From positions 1 to 64,000 of the forward strand of contig PCVP01000026.1 in the NCBI GenBank assembly GCA_002787035.1: a stretch of DNA of 64,000 bases, in the 5' to 3' direction. This document shows positions 21,922 through 30,813 of the stretch, piece by piece. Every line of letters begins with the position of its first letter. The stretch's first letter is position 1. The notes beneath the pieces were generated by a model. That model searched no databases. It saw nothing but the letters and a program-made list of their open reading frames with translations, and was not told the origin of the DNA. Both the position numbers and the translations under genes were made by a program. This DNA is from Candidatus Peregrinibacteria bacterium CG11_big_fil_rev_8_21_14_0_20_49_14 (GTDB lineage: Bacteria > Patescibacteriota > Gracilibacteria > Peribacterales > Peribacteraceae).

Positions 21922-22707
21922 TACCGCCGCCACATCACACACTCCTTTATAGGGGCAAGATCTGCAGACATCGCGAGAAGGTGTGGGATGAAAGTTTCCG
22001 CTCTCTATATTCTGTTCCATATTTAAAATTTGTTTGGAAGCATCTTTCAGATGCCCGGGCGTACGCTCCGTACATACCTCCATCGCACCTTCTTCTCCCA
22101 AGAAAAGAAATGACAATTCCGCACATGGCAGCTCGAAAATTTCGGCACAGGCCAATGCGTACACAGACAACTGTAAATCCGCATCCACTTTTTCCTGCGG
22201 CTTCACCGCAGATGTTTTGAAATCTATGACTTTCAGACCTCTCTCTGTCTGCTCTATGCGGTCGAATCTCCCTGAAATCTGTGTGCCGTTTATCGTAAGT
22301 GAGAAACCTTTTTCTATGCACAGTACCGTACGCTCTTCTTTCCGCCACCAATCGAAAAAGAAACGCATGACCTGCTCCCCTCTTAGTCTTGCCATATCTG
22401 CCTCCACTCTTGTCTCGTAACCTTCCACTATGAAAGAAGAATGCCAGAGCTCGAGTAAGAAATCAGAAGTCAGCGGGCAGAAGTCAGCGGGTTCGCTATC
22501 CGTAAACAAATGCAACTGCTTGCTGCTTGCTGCTTTCTGCTTTCTGCCTTCCATCTCCCGATCCCCCCATTTCTTGAGCGTATTATGCACACTCGAGCCG
22601 AAGCTTTCGGGTGCGGATATCCGACGCGGAAGTTTTTTTATGTATCCGTACTCGTACTGCCGGGGGCAGCGACCGTAGGTCTGTAATTGCGAATAGGAGA
22701 TAGCCAC
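21919..22707 (-). CDS. PD-(D/E)XK nuclease, Cas4/AddB-like with Fe-S cysteines
   Basis: 262 residues from a GTG start. SYSQLQTYGRCPRQYEY at the N-terminus supplies the first Cys; the C-terminal CRSCPYKGVC supplies three more, the 4Fe-4S arrangement of AddB/Cas4 nucleases. The nuclease core is RFDRIEQ...LKVIDFKTS followed by the QLSVYALA motif. It probably works as an exonuclease in DNA repair or processing; no helicase partner is adjacent. Residues about 53-88 are coded by heptamer repeat C, an in-frame insertion between the conserved VHNTLKKWG region and LELWHSSF. Confidence 0.82.
   Translation of the reverse strand: MAISYSQLQTYGRCPRQYEYGYIKKLPRRISAPESFGSSVHNTLKKWGDREMEGRKQKAASSKQLHLFTDSEPADFCPLTSDFLLELWHSSFIVEGYETRVEADMARLRGEQVMRFFFDWWRKEERTVLCIEKGFSLTINGTQISGRFDRIEQTERGLKVIDFKTSAVKPQEKVDADLQLSVYALACAEIFELPCAELSFLFLGEEGAMEVCTERTPGHLKDASKQILNMEQNIESGNFHPTPSRDVCRSCPYKGVCDVAAV
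22457..22550. repeat. Heptamer repeat element C, inside a coding region
   Basis: AAGAAAT-CAGAAGT-CAGCGGG-CAGAAGT-CAGCGGG, a 24-base spacer, then CTGCTTG-CTGCTTG-CTGCTTT-CTGCTTT-CTGCCTT. Same architecture as elements A and B and a shared 16-base word with A (agaaatcagaagtcag). It lies within the nuclease gene and is read through without a stop. Confidence 0.75.
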
Positions 22708-22739
22708 GAAAGAAGTATGCCATTATTTCCTTTCGTTAG

Positions 22740-25700
22740 TTAGGCAGCTTCTCTCTGCTGCACGGCTTCCGAAACCGTAAATTCGATTCGTGGAGGCATG
22801 GAGCTGTTGTCGTACACTGTTACAGGTCTATCTTCCACGGTGAACTTCGTAATACGATTATCGGTAAGACGCAACGACCACACACCATCCGTATTCGATA
22901 CTGCAAAGTATTCGCTCAGTTCTTCCGGAATGCTTTCGGGATGTATGACAACTATATCTTTCTCCTGTGACGGCTCACCCGGAACAGTGAATGAAATACG
23001 AAATCTGTCTACGTTCGCCAATGTCACTTCCTGATTTCTCTCTATCGTTCGACGGTCCACAACTGTCTTTTGGCGATACATATCTAAGATATCTATGGAA
23101 ACAGGTGTACTGCCCGACGTTTCGGTTGTCTGCATAGGCAGAACATCCGGTGCCTCTCTGTCCGATGGGGACGAAGAACTCTCCGTACGAACAAAAGAGA
23201 AATACTTGCCCCTCTCTCCCGGCACCCACTCGCCGTCTTGACGCACAGAATTGCGAACGTAGATTCCCCGTATGTCCGCACCCGGTTTTACTATCCATTT
23301 ACTCTGATAATCTTGGTCTATGGTCACTCCTTCTATTTTCGGCCAATCGGCTGTGGTATCGAACACGGCCTCTGCGGTCTGCCCATTTTTGTAATAGAAC
23401 GTCGCTCGCATCATGGGTGCTGTAAGCGTGAGAGACGGATCCGGTCCTTCCAGTACTTCCCACGTGTGCCATTTCTTTTCAAAGAGTATATGCCGTTGTA
23501 TTTCTTGCGTTTCACCGTTCTCTTTTTCCCACAACAAAGACCCGTCGTGAAGAATTTGAAACGTACCTTCCCATCCTTCTCCTTCTCGAGTGTAATGACC
23601 TTGCATTCCTTCCATTGGAGTGAGCTTGTAAGCCGATGCATAACGCTCTTGCTGCGATACTACTGTCGGCTGTGGCTGAGGCTCCGCACCGACATTGAGC
23701 ACATACGTCTCTCCCGGAATACGCGACGTTAACGGATTGTTTGTAAATTCAACGTGATCTATGTCGTTAAAATGTTCCGGTTTGATACGAATATCATGTC
23801 CACTCACTCTGGACATGGGCGAAAGGGTAACCCACTCTCCATTTTGCCATTCGGTGACCGCATAATCCGATTTGTATCCGCTTTCTATTTCAAGATACTC
23901 ACGAAGCGGAGCGAAAGCGTTGCGATCTGACGTATTGAAATTCCCTGCTTCCACTACAGACCCATCTCGAAGAACAATACGAACCTGCATACCCGGGTTC
24001 GGAAAAAACATCTTCTTTGACGTATCTTCCAGCGTGGACACTCGGAATGTTCTTGGAGGTATATCTTCCACATCTATATGTGTTCCTTGCTGCTCAATAC
24101 CGAGAAAATTTTTCTGATACGTATAATAATGCCCTGCGGGGGCTCCTTCTATTTTCCACTCCACGAGATCCGGCACATTGGGATTCGTCCGATACACGAG
24201 CCTTCCTCCTCCCGGTAAGGGGAAAGGACTTCTGGCATTCGTAGCATCTGTTTTACGGAATGCCATTTCTTGTCCGTCCGGAAGCACAACGTAGATTGTT
24301 TCGTTTGCGTACAGGTTCATACCCTCCTTGCGGTCGGACTCCGTTGCCTCGTACCACTTCCACTGTCGTCCTTCACCTGAAAATCTGAAAATATGCGGCC
24401 CCTTTTCTACACCGCTCGGACTCGTACCACCCTCCCAATACACGGTACCGTCACTCTGCGTAAAGTATCTGCCGGTATACCCTTCTCTGGTATAATGGGA
24501 TCCGTCAGGGCTGATAGCGAGATTCAAGTGATCCACCCAGTGACGAATAAGGTTCATGCTTCGCTTATTTTCTGCGGTCATATTTTCCAAACCGTCATTG
24601 CTATCCACAAGAGCCAGTTCTATGGCGTCTATGGAACTGGCGTAACGCCTCCAACGCTCATGCGACCTGTTGAGAGGAACAAAGCTGTTCCTTCGCGCTT
24701 GAATCTGGGAGTAGTTCTCTCTTATTTTTGCGAGAGCACTGTCAAATTTCGGTCGCAGCACTTCTTTGTAGTAATCACTGTTTGCATAAAAAAGCCAGTT
24801 TTCCCCCGGAATCAGCCACCCTCTCCTGGGAAGCTGCCGTATTTCTTCTTGGACTCCCACGCAGTCAAACTCCGTATGCTGCGCGAGGAAATCACCATAC
24901 TGCACAATTTTTCTGTATTCCACGTCCCGTGGTCCCCAACCGTAATCTGCTTCATGCAGATGAGAAATCAGTTTCACTGTTTTATCCACTACGTCCGCAT
25001 ACAACGCTTCTCGTTGCTCCGGCAATACTTCTGCCTCGGGAGTGGCTCTGACTCCCGGTATCTGTTCACGCAAACTCAAGTAGTAGAGATTGCGCAGTGG
25101 TACGCTTCGTTCCGATTGCTCGGGCAGCAGTCCTTCGGGGAGCTCGACGTTAAAGAGTCCCCTTTGACCTTCCACCATTTGTCGACGTGTTCTGTTAAAA
25201 CTCTCGGTACCACTTGGTACGGAAAATGAACCCGGGTGGTAGCCACCTGTGTATCGCGTTCGAGTACCCGTACTGCGCGCATCCAAAGTGCCGCGAGCTT
25301 GTGCGAGTATTTTTTGCGTTTGAGATTCATGTTCGTCCAACTTCAACGCATCCAGACGCTGGTTGAAAATTGTCAGACCACCGAAGTCTGAAATCTTTTG
25401 TTGCCAGTTCGCATCTTCCTGCTCCATTTGCGCACGCAGTTGCACCTGCTCCAATGTGGAGAGATTCGGGAGTTGTTTCCACATGTTATCCTGTGCCACT
25501 TTCCATTGCCTGTACTCTTCCTGCAGCTGTATGTAGCCACCCTCTCGTTGATGCTGTGCATAAATAAATGCCGCCTCACGCATGATGCGACGCATAACCG
25601 GCTCATCGATATTTGTTTCGTCGAACCATCCTTCGTCTATACGACCTTCTCTGAATTCCGACCACTTTGCATCGCTATCGTTGGCATCTTCGAACATGCG

Positions 25701-28700
25701 CGCATACACATACGGTGCGATGACTTTTTCGTAATCCTCTCGGAAGAGATCGTTCGTTTCCAACATGAAACTGTAGGGATCTTCGTTACCCATGACTTCG
25801 TGTACAATTTCAGGATGTGTTTGAGAAAGTCCCGTAAGTTCCTGCATGAACATGGTAAGCATGGCCTTCTTACGAAGGTGGCGCTTGTTGGATTCGGCAT
25901 CCGTATAGAACAAATCCGTCACCAGTGTATTGGACGCCGCAGCCACAGTATCTCGTTCGTCACTGTCCACTATTCTGCCCGTGCCCATCATAGCGAGAAC
26001 CGGCATGGGAATATCTGTCAAAAATTTTCGCTTATCATACTGTTCCCCGATAGCGGTAACACCGTGCACAGCGAGCACCGCTCCTGCAACGACAAGCCCA
26101 CCGGGCCCCATGCTGATGCTGGGAGCGAGAATTGTCACAAGGGCACCTGCGGAGCTCGCCGCAATATTGACAGTCTGCAATGCCTCCAAGCTATCGTGAT
26201 GCTGTTCGAACATACTCAGCTCTATGGAGAGTTCCGTTTCGCGGTGTGTAAACACCAATTTCTCTTCCGAGCCGCTCACCGTAAAAATAGAACGTCCGGT
26301 GCTGTCTTTCGCTCCACGCAACATCGTTGAAACATCGTTGCGAACCTGTGCGTGTTTCTTCACCATGGCGTTGTACTCCATAACGTCGTAAATCACGGCA
26401 CCGATTTCCGCTATGCCACCCACGACGTAGAGTGATTTACTCAGCAGAGATGCGCGACTTAAGGTATCGAGCTGATTTATGAGGTAATTCATGGAACGCG
26501 GGCTTTGTGCCACTGCCGGAAGCCGTCGCACTATTGCGCCCAGCCGCGCACCCGCATTCGGGTGCATACCTGCTACTTTCTCCAGAATCTGCGAGGAAAG
26601 TGCATTGGTTGGAATAGTGTCTCCGAGACCGAATATGTACCTCGCTGTGCTCTGCACCGCCTCCAGCCCATGTTCGTGGGTAGCGGCAACGCGCAGCGCA
26701 TCGAGAATATCGTCCGTACCGTCGGCCAATGTTTTTATGACCGCATGATCTCCAAACAACTTTACCGCATCATCGACGTTATCTACCAAACCTGCTTCCG
26801 TTCCGCGAAGAATTGCACGGTCCACCATCTCCAGTGCTTCGTCCGTATACTGTTGTGAAAGTCTTGCGCGAATAGCCGTGCGCATGTTGCCGGTGGAAAG
26901 AAGCTCGGAAGACTGCACTCCCGCACGAGTGAGATCGTCTATTGCTTCCGGTGCGGCAGAAAGGATATCTGCGGGACGAAGACCTGCTTTATACAACGTG
27001 CCCGCATCTTTCCCATTTTCCAGGAACGACTCTATGTGCATGGTACGCATGTATTCGTCACTTAAGCTGTTGATGCTCTTACACACATGTCCCATATCCG
27101 CACCCGCATTCACAAGGTCGTCTGCGGTATTATTTATGAGAAGCTGCGCGATATTTTTCGTACGCAACGCATCGTCCGCGTCGTCGAGAGCAGTCAGCGC
27201 TCTGCATACATCTTCGAGACTGTGCCCCGCAGCCAAGGCATCGTCTGCGGTGGCACCGCTTACGCGAAGAATATCGTCTATGCTTGCATTTCCCGATGCG
27301 ATGAGTTTTTCCAAATCATTGATCTCCGTCACCGCCGCATTGACATTTCGTACCGGAGCAGCGTCTCCTATCTTGTCCTGGAATACATTAATACGGGAAC
27401 CTTCGTACTCTTTTAGCCCGCGCATCCACTCGGGCGCGTCTTCCAAATTTGCTTTTCGTATGGCGGTCTGAATACGTCGTGCCAATGCGTCTCTTTCCGA
27501 AGCTATGGCAGCAATGTCTCGTTGCGTAAATCCGCCTGAACGTAATGTTTCAGGATGGCTATCCATCACTCCGTGCATGGTATCCAGTTGTCTCCAATGA
27601 TCTATGGCACTTTGAATACCTGCAGGAGTATTCCCGCGAAGAGCAAGTTGAGCACGATAACGCTGCACTACACGAAGAGGTCCCCATCGATTCCCTACAG
27701 TGTGCAAGACAGCTCTGCCCTCTTGAGTAGCCAACTGCGACCCAAGCACCACCGAATCTCTCGTGAGCATTACCGGCCACGCGGCTGCACGTGCAATCGC
27801 AACTTTTAACGATGGAAATGCCAGCTCTCCGCGAAGAATTGCACGCCACATCGTGGTAGTAACCACGTATGCCACACCTGCTTCTCCGTAGACATATGCA
27901 AGATCTCCGTTAGATACATTGCCTTGTGACCACTCCAAAAACTTGGCTCCGAATTTGGCAGGAACTGTGAAACCGTCCGTTGCGGTTTTGACAACAAATT
28001 CACCTCCCTCTGCAACAAAGATGTAGCCTTTGTCTTTCAGGACTTCAAAGAAACCACCATGATCTTCGGCGTTCGCCAAGGAAATCAGTAAATCCTTCCC
28101 TGCGATCACAACATCCGTACCTTCTTTTACAGTATCCACTGTCTGATCCACCGCACCCTTGCCCACATTGCCCGCAACATCCACCACCTCATTTGCAAAC
28201 GGCGAACTGCGCAGCCACGCATTGAGACCGATGGCACTTATGGCGCCCGCGCCGAGTGCGACAATCAACTGACCCAAACGTCGCACGGCACCCGGATTTT
28301 CTTTGCTTCCCCACACCTTGTTCCAAATAGCGAGCGCAATGCCTGCGCCTGCTGCACCGGCTATACCGAGTCCGATCTTTTTCTCGATGGATGCATTCTT
28401 GATATCCAGCTGTAATTCTCGGATTTCCATACCCGCACGCTGTGCAAGATCTGCAAGATTCGCTTCCATTTCCAATGCTTTGGCTTTTGCCTCCAAAAAG
28501 TCTTTCTGCTGCCTCTCCAAATCCGCCAGCTTCTCTCCCGCTGCGGTGCGCAGCTCCGACGTGACGGTATCTATGGCGTTTTGCAGCACCACTCTTCCTG
28601 CTTCTATTATTCGTCCTCGCTCCGCTTCGGAAAGTTCTTGGAGCTCCTTTTCTTGTTCCAAAAGAAGAAGAGCACGTTTTACCCTGCCCACACGTTCCAC

Positions 28701-28814
28701 GCGGGGGTCCGCCGTACCTTGCTCCACGCTCTCCAAAAGAACCCGCAATTCTTCAGTCCCTTTTTGGGCTGCTGTCTGAAGAGAAGCAGGTGATATTTCG
28801 TTGGCTACGGGCAT
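22740..28814 (-). CDS. Giant 2024-residue protein, unknown
   Basis: One uninterrupted 6-kb ORF. I do not recognise the family. Residues about 1-145 are charged and helical, likely coiled coil. Two hydrophobic segments follow (about 147-165 and 180-200). Residues about 520-800 are Ala/Asp/Leu-rich helical repeats; further hydrophobic stretches lie near 860-885 and 935-975. The second half is polar and beta-rich. It contains at least two related units that begin HYTREG (about residues 1436 and 1735) and continue with G-x-F/Y, DG and W-E. No signal peptide or catalytic motif is evident. It ends a set of unknown genes and follows the 89-residue gene by 5 bp. A large envelope-associated or surface-reaching protein is my inference. 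Confidence 0.8.
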   Translation of the reverse strand: MPVANEISPASLQTAAQKGTEELRVLLESVEQGTADPRVERVGRVKRALLLLEQEKELQELSEAERGRIIEAGRVVLQNAIDTVTSELRTAAGEKLADLERQQKDFLEAKAKALEMEANLADLAQRAGMEIRELQLDIKNASIEKKIGLGIAGAAGAGIALAIWNKVWGSKENPGAVRRLGQLIVALGAGAISAIGLNAWLRSSPFANEVVDVAGNVGKGAVDQTVDTVKEGTDVVIAGKDLLISLANAEDHGGFFEVLKDKGYIFVAEGGEFVVKTATDGFTVPAKFGAKFLEWSQGNVSNGDLAYVYGEAGVAYVVTTTMWRAILRGELAFPSLKVAIARAAAWPVMLTRDSVVLGSQLATQEGRAVLHTVGNRWGPLRVVQRYRAQLALRGNTPAGIQSAIDHWRQLDTMHGVMDSHPETLRSGGFTQRDIAAIASERDALARRIQTAIRKANLEDAPEWMRGLKEYEGSRINVFQDKIGDAAPVRNVNAAVTEINDLEKLIASGNASIDDILRVSGATADDALAAGHSLEDVCRALTALDDADDALRTKNIAQLLINNTADDLVNAGADMGHVCKSINSLSDEYMRTMHIESFLENGKDAGTLYKAGLRPADILSAAPEAIDDLTRAGVQSSELLSTGNMRTAIRARLSQQYTDEALEMVDRAILRGTEAGLVDNVDDAVKLFGDHAVIKTLADGTDDILDALRVAATHEHGLEAVQSTARYIFGLGDTIPTNALSSQILEKVAGMHPNAGARLGAIVRRLPAVAQSPRSMNYLINQLDTLSRASLLSKSLYVVGGIAEIGAVIYDVMEYNAMVKKHAQVRNDVSTMLRGAKDSTGRSIFTVSGSEEKLVFTHRETELSIELSMFEQHHDSLEALQTVNIAASSAGALVTILAPSISMGPGGLVVAGAVLAVHGVTAIGEQYDKRKFLTDIPMPVLAMMGTGRIVDSDERDTVAAASNTLVTDLFYTDAESNKRHLRKKAMLTMFMQELTGLSQTHPEIVHEVMGNEDPYSFMLETNDLFREDYEKVIAPYVYARMFEDANDSDAKWSEFREGRIDEGWFDETNIDEPVMRRIMREAAFIYAQHQREGGYIQLQEEYRQWKVAQDNMWKQLPNLSTLEQVQLRAQMEQEDANWQQKISDFGGLTIFNQRLDALKLDEHESQTQKILAQARGTLDARSTGTRTRYTGGYHPGSFSVPSGTESFNRTRRQMVEGQRGLFNVELPEGLLPEQSERSVPLRNLYYLSLREQIPGVRATPEAEVLPEQREALYADVVDKTVKLISHLHEADYGWGPRDVEYRKIVQYGDFLAQHTEFDCVGVQEEIRQLPRRGWLIPGENWLFYANSDYYKEVLRPKFDSALAKIRENYSQIQARRNSFVPLNRSHERWRRYASSIDAIELALVDSNDGLENMTAENKRSMNLIRHWVDHLNLAISPDGSHYTREGYTGRYFTQSDGTVYWEGGTSPSGVEKGPHIFRFSGEGRQWKWYEATESDRKEGMNLYANETIYVVLPDGQEMAFRKTDATNARSPFPLPGGGRLVYRTNPNVPDLVEWKIEGAPAGHYYTYQKNFLGIEQQGTHIDVEDIPPRTFRVSTLEDTSKKMFFPNPGMQVRIVLRDGSVVEAGNFNTSDRNAFAPLREYLEIESGYKSDYAVTEWQNGEWVTLSPMSRVSGHDIRIKPEHFNDIDHVEFTNNPLTSRIPGETYVLNVGAEPQPQPTVVSQQERYASAYKLTPMEGMQGHYTREGEGWEGTFQILHDGSLLWEKENGETQEIQRHILFEKKWHTWEVLEGPDPSLTLTAPMMRATFYYKNGQTAEAVFDTTADWPKIEGVTIDQDYQSKWIVKPGADIRGIYVRNSVRQDGEWVPGERGKYFSFVRTESSSSPSDREAPDVLPMQTTETSGSTPVSIDILDMYRQKTVVDRRTIERNQEVTLANVDRFRISFTVPGEPSQEKDIVVIHPESIPEELSEYFAVSNTDGVWSLRLTDNRITKFTVEDRPVTVYDNSSMPPRIEFTVSEAVQQREAA

Positions 28815-28819
28815 GCATA

Positions 28820-29089
28820 TTAGGCTGCTAATTTTTTGTCGGAACCGTCGTTCGGAGATGCGGATGCATCGTGAAAACTGGTAACTGTTTCACGCAAAGT
28901 TCGCCAAACTTGGCCGGTTGCTCTGGCAAGATTGTTCGTGACGAGTCTTGTGGAATTCCCCGCAACTGAAAGAACCTTTCCTGTCTGTGTATCCACATGA
29001 TGAATTCCGCTCGCCACACGGTCTAACCCCGACTGAGAAGTGGCAGTTGCATCGTTTGCCGATATGTCTTTTTTTCCTTCTTCAGCCAT
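28820..29089 (-). CDS. Small unknown protein of the giant-gene operon
   Basis: 89 residues, hydrophilic, rich in Ser, Thr, Ala and Asp, with a central stretch likely to be amphipathic helix (VTNNLARATGQVWRTLRETVTSF). No motif recognised. The 30-bp and 5-bp gaps to the flanking genes make co-transcription with both very likely. Confidence 0.65.
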   Translation of the reverse strand: MAEEGKKDISANDATATSQSGLDRVASGIHHVDTQTGKVLSVAGNSTRLVTNNLARATGQVWRTLRETVTSFHDASASPNDGSDKKLAA

Positions 29090-29119
29090 GTGTGTGTTTG
29101 TGTCGGATGTACGGTGAGC

Positions 29120-30247
29120 CTACGGAGTGGTAGGCACGGGAGCGCTGGCAGCAGGCTGCACATACGTAAACAGAGCAGAGCGTTTCTGCTTTTCTTCCGG
29201 CTTGGTAGGATCTGTAAAGTATTCAAATTCCACGGTCTTGTTTACAGTGGCACCCGAAAGTTCACCTGCAATACGTGCGAATTCCGCATCTGTGACAAAT
29301 GCACTGCTTGTGGTAATACCGAGCAGCACCGCCACATCCAGCATACCTCTGCGACGAGTCACAGACTGTATGGCAAGAGATGGCAATGCACCCAATTCAA
29401 ACGTGCTTCCTCCCACCGCAAGACGAATAACAGGACGTCCGCTGTTTGTGGTTCGCTCCAAACGCACGCTGTGACCTCCCACCGTAATGGGGGCACCGCG
29501 AAGTTGGAATAAATCCACATCTATGAGACGAGGGTCGTTCACATCCACATTGGAACCATTGTTTACTGAATCTATGATCTCCTGCACACGAGGCGCTACC
29601 GGTCTGCGAGCCTGACGGTCGATGCTTTCTGCCTGTGCCTTTTTACCCGCATAGTTCGTAAGAGCTATGAGTCCTCCCACGCCCAGAATACCCACCATAA
29701 TTCTACCCAGAATACTCTTTGGCTTCTGCAGGGCTTTTTTCGCGAGAATACCGATACCCACCGCACTCAAAAGTGGCACGGCCACGGCCATAACACCATT
29801 AAATGGATGCTTCTTAAACTCATCACTCACACGTCCGAAGTAATTTGTCACAATAGATGGAGCTGCCGCTACCGTCTCGCCCAGAAACTGCTTTCCTTCA
29901 TCCGCCTTATCGCTCAAGACACCGCCTGCCCGCTCTATAACGCTCGGTGATTCCAAAGCGGCAAGACGGTCTTGCAGACCCTGCAATTCAAGACGTAGTT
30001 GCGCCTGCTCAGGTGTTTCGGAACCGGAAGCAAGATTTTGCTTAAGCGCATCGAGTCGTTCCTGCACTCTGGCAAGAAGTTCCTTTTGACGCGGGAGCTT
30101 ACCGCGATCCACGTTCTGCAGCATATCGCGCAGTTGACGCAAGCGCTCAACGGTAACGTTCTGGGTTCCCAGAACTTCCTGAACGCGAGACTCTATATCC
30201 GCACCGTTCTGCGGAGCAGAGCTTGGTGCTTCTGGAGGTGTAGCCAT
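29120..30247 (-). CDS. Membrane-hairpin protein of the giant-gene operon, unknown
   Basis: 375 residues starting MATPPEAPSS. Residues about 20-110 are charged and probably coiled coil; then a double hydrophobic hairpin (about 150-172 and 184-200, GRIMVGILGVGGLIALTNYAG) and a C-terminal domain of short beta-like segments (VGGHSVRLERT, AVGGSTFELGALP). The order coiled coil, membrane hairpin, beta-rich domain matches the N-terminal plan of the giant protein. First gene of the unit 30247-22740. Function not known. Confidence 0.75.
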   Translation of the reverse strand: MATPPEAPSSAPQNGADIESRVQEVLGTQNVTVERLRQLRDMLQNVDRGKLPRQKELLARVQERLDALKQNLASGSETPEQAQLRLELQGLQDRLAALESPSVIERAGGVLSDKADEGKQFLGETVAAAPSIVTNYFGRVSDEFKKHPFNGVMAVAVPLLSAVGIGILAKKALQKPKSILGRIMVGILGVGGLIALTNYAGKKAQAESIDRQARRPVAPRVQEIIDSVNNGSNVDVNDPRLIDVDLFQLRGAPITVGGHSVRLERTTNSGRPVIRLAVGGSTFELGALPSLAIQSVTRRRGMLDVAVLLGITTSSAFVTDAEFARIAGELSGATVNKTVEFEYFTDPTKPEEKQKRSALFTYVQPAASAPVPTTP

Positions 30248-30273
30248 AGGTGTATGTGGGTATTTTCCTAATA

Positions 30274-30282
30274 ATTATAGCA
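30274..30282 (-). promoter_or_regulatory. Extended -10 promoter for the giant-gene unit
   Basis: On the minus strand TGCTATAAT, an extended -10, about 27 bases before the ATG at 30247. No good -35 is visible, as is common with extended -10 boxes. Confidence 0.55.
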
Positions 30283-30484
30283 TAATAATGACAAAAAAAC
30301 CATACGTTTCCTTATCCGAGCTCCATTTTCTGTTTGGTACTTTTTGGGAGTAAGACTTTCTCCTGTTACTTTTCTAAGATGAAAAGAATTTTTCTTTGAA
30401 TCCCCCTTACCCTCCTAACAGTACCGCATTTTCCTGCCCTCAATGGCGAGGAAAATTTGTCTTGTAATTACAAAACGAAAACCC

Positions 30485-30640
30485 GTCAGCCGCACCTGTC
30501 TGAGAGTGCTTCCTTTTGTCATGGTGAGGTGCTCGACTGATCCTTCGAGGCTCTCTTCGCTTGCAGCTCCGTTCGCACCTCAGGATGACAGTCGAGCCTC
30601 GAACCATGCACGAGCCTGCCGGCAGACAGGTGCGGCTGAC
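30485..30640. repeat. Nested palindromic repeat element
   Basis: Outer arms of 18 bp are perfect inverted copies: GTCAGCCGCACCTGTCTG at 30485-30502 and its complement at 30623-30640. Inside, CATGGTGAGGTGCTCGACTG and CAGTCGAGCCTCGAACCATG are a second, imperfect pair around a core with CACCTCAGGATGACA. The core resembles widespread bacterial palindromic intergenic repeats of the CTTCGAGG...CCTCAGGATGA kind. No ORF for a transposase. Confidence 0.75.
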
Positions 30641-30650
30641 GAAGTTTTTG

Positions 30651-30673
30651 GGCACTTTTTCTAAAAAAGTGCC
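30651..30673. repeat. 10-bp stem hairpin, recurs at window start
   Basis: GGCACTTTTT, loop CTA, AAAAAGTGCC. Bases 30656-30677 are identical to 1-22. It could serve as a weak terminator but its position abuts the palindromic element, so it may be part of a repeat. Confidence 0.6.
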
Positions 30674-30813
30674 ATAATAAAAGAAGTGAAGATTCTACTC
30701 AGATGTGGTGTTCTTTACTATGTGCAAAAGAAAAACATGAAGTAAGAAGCCTTTGTGGAACTGTATTTCCTACCTTGGTAGAAAATGCCCAAGAATAATA
30801 AATCTATGAACAA

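Larger units (their letters stand above)
30283..30813. other. Gene-free gap holding palindromic repeats
   Basis: About 530 bp without a convincing gene. It contains a T/C-rich stretch with the ggtactttt word (about 30336), the large palindromic element at 30485-30640 and a 10-bp hairpin at 30651-30673. The last 140 bp before the next stop codon show nothing I can name. Confidence 0.6.

Noticed and set aside
21279-22550. CRISPR array from the short repeats
   Set aside because: Units are 7 bp, contiguous and degenerate, with no spacers of 30 bp between identical repeats and no cas genes; the Cas4-like nuclease stands alone.
30681-30800. Small RNA gene in the gap before 30814
   Set aside because: No promoter, stem-loop terminator or recognisable RNA family feature is visible; sequence is A-rich and unstructured.
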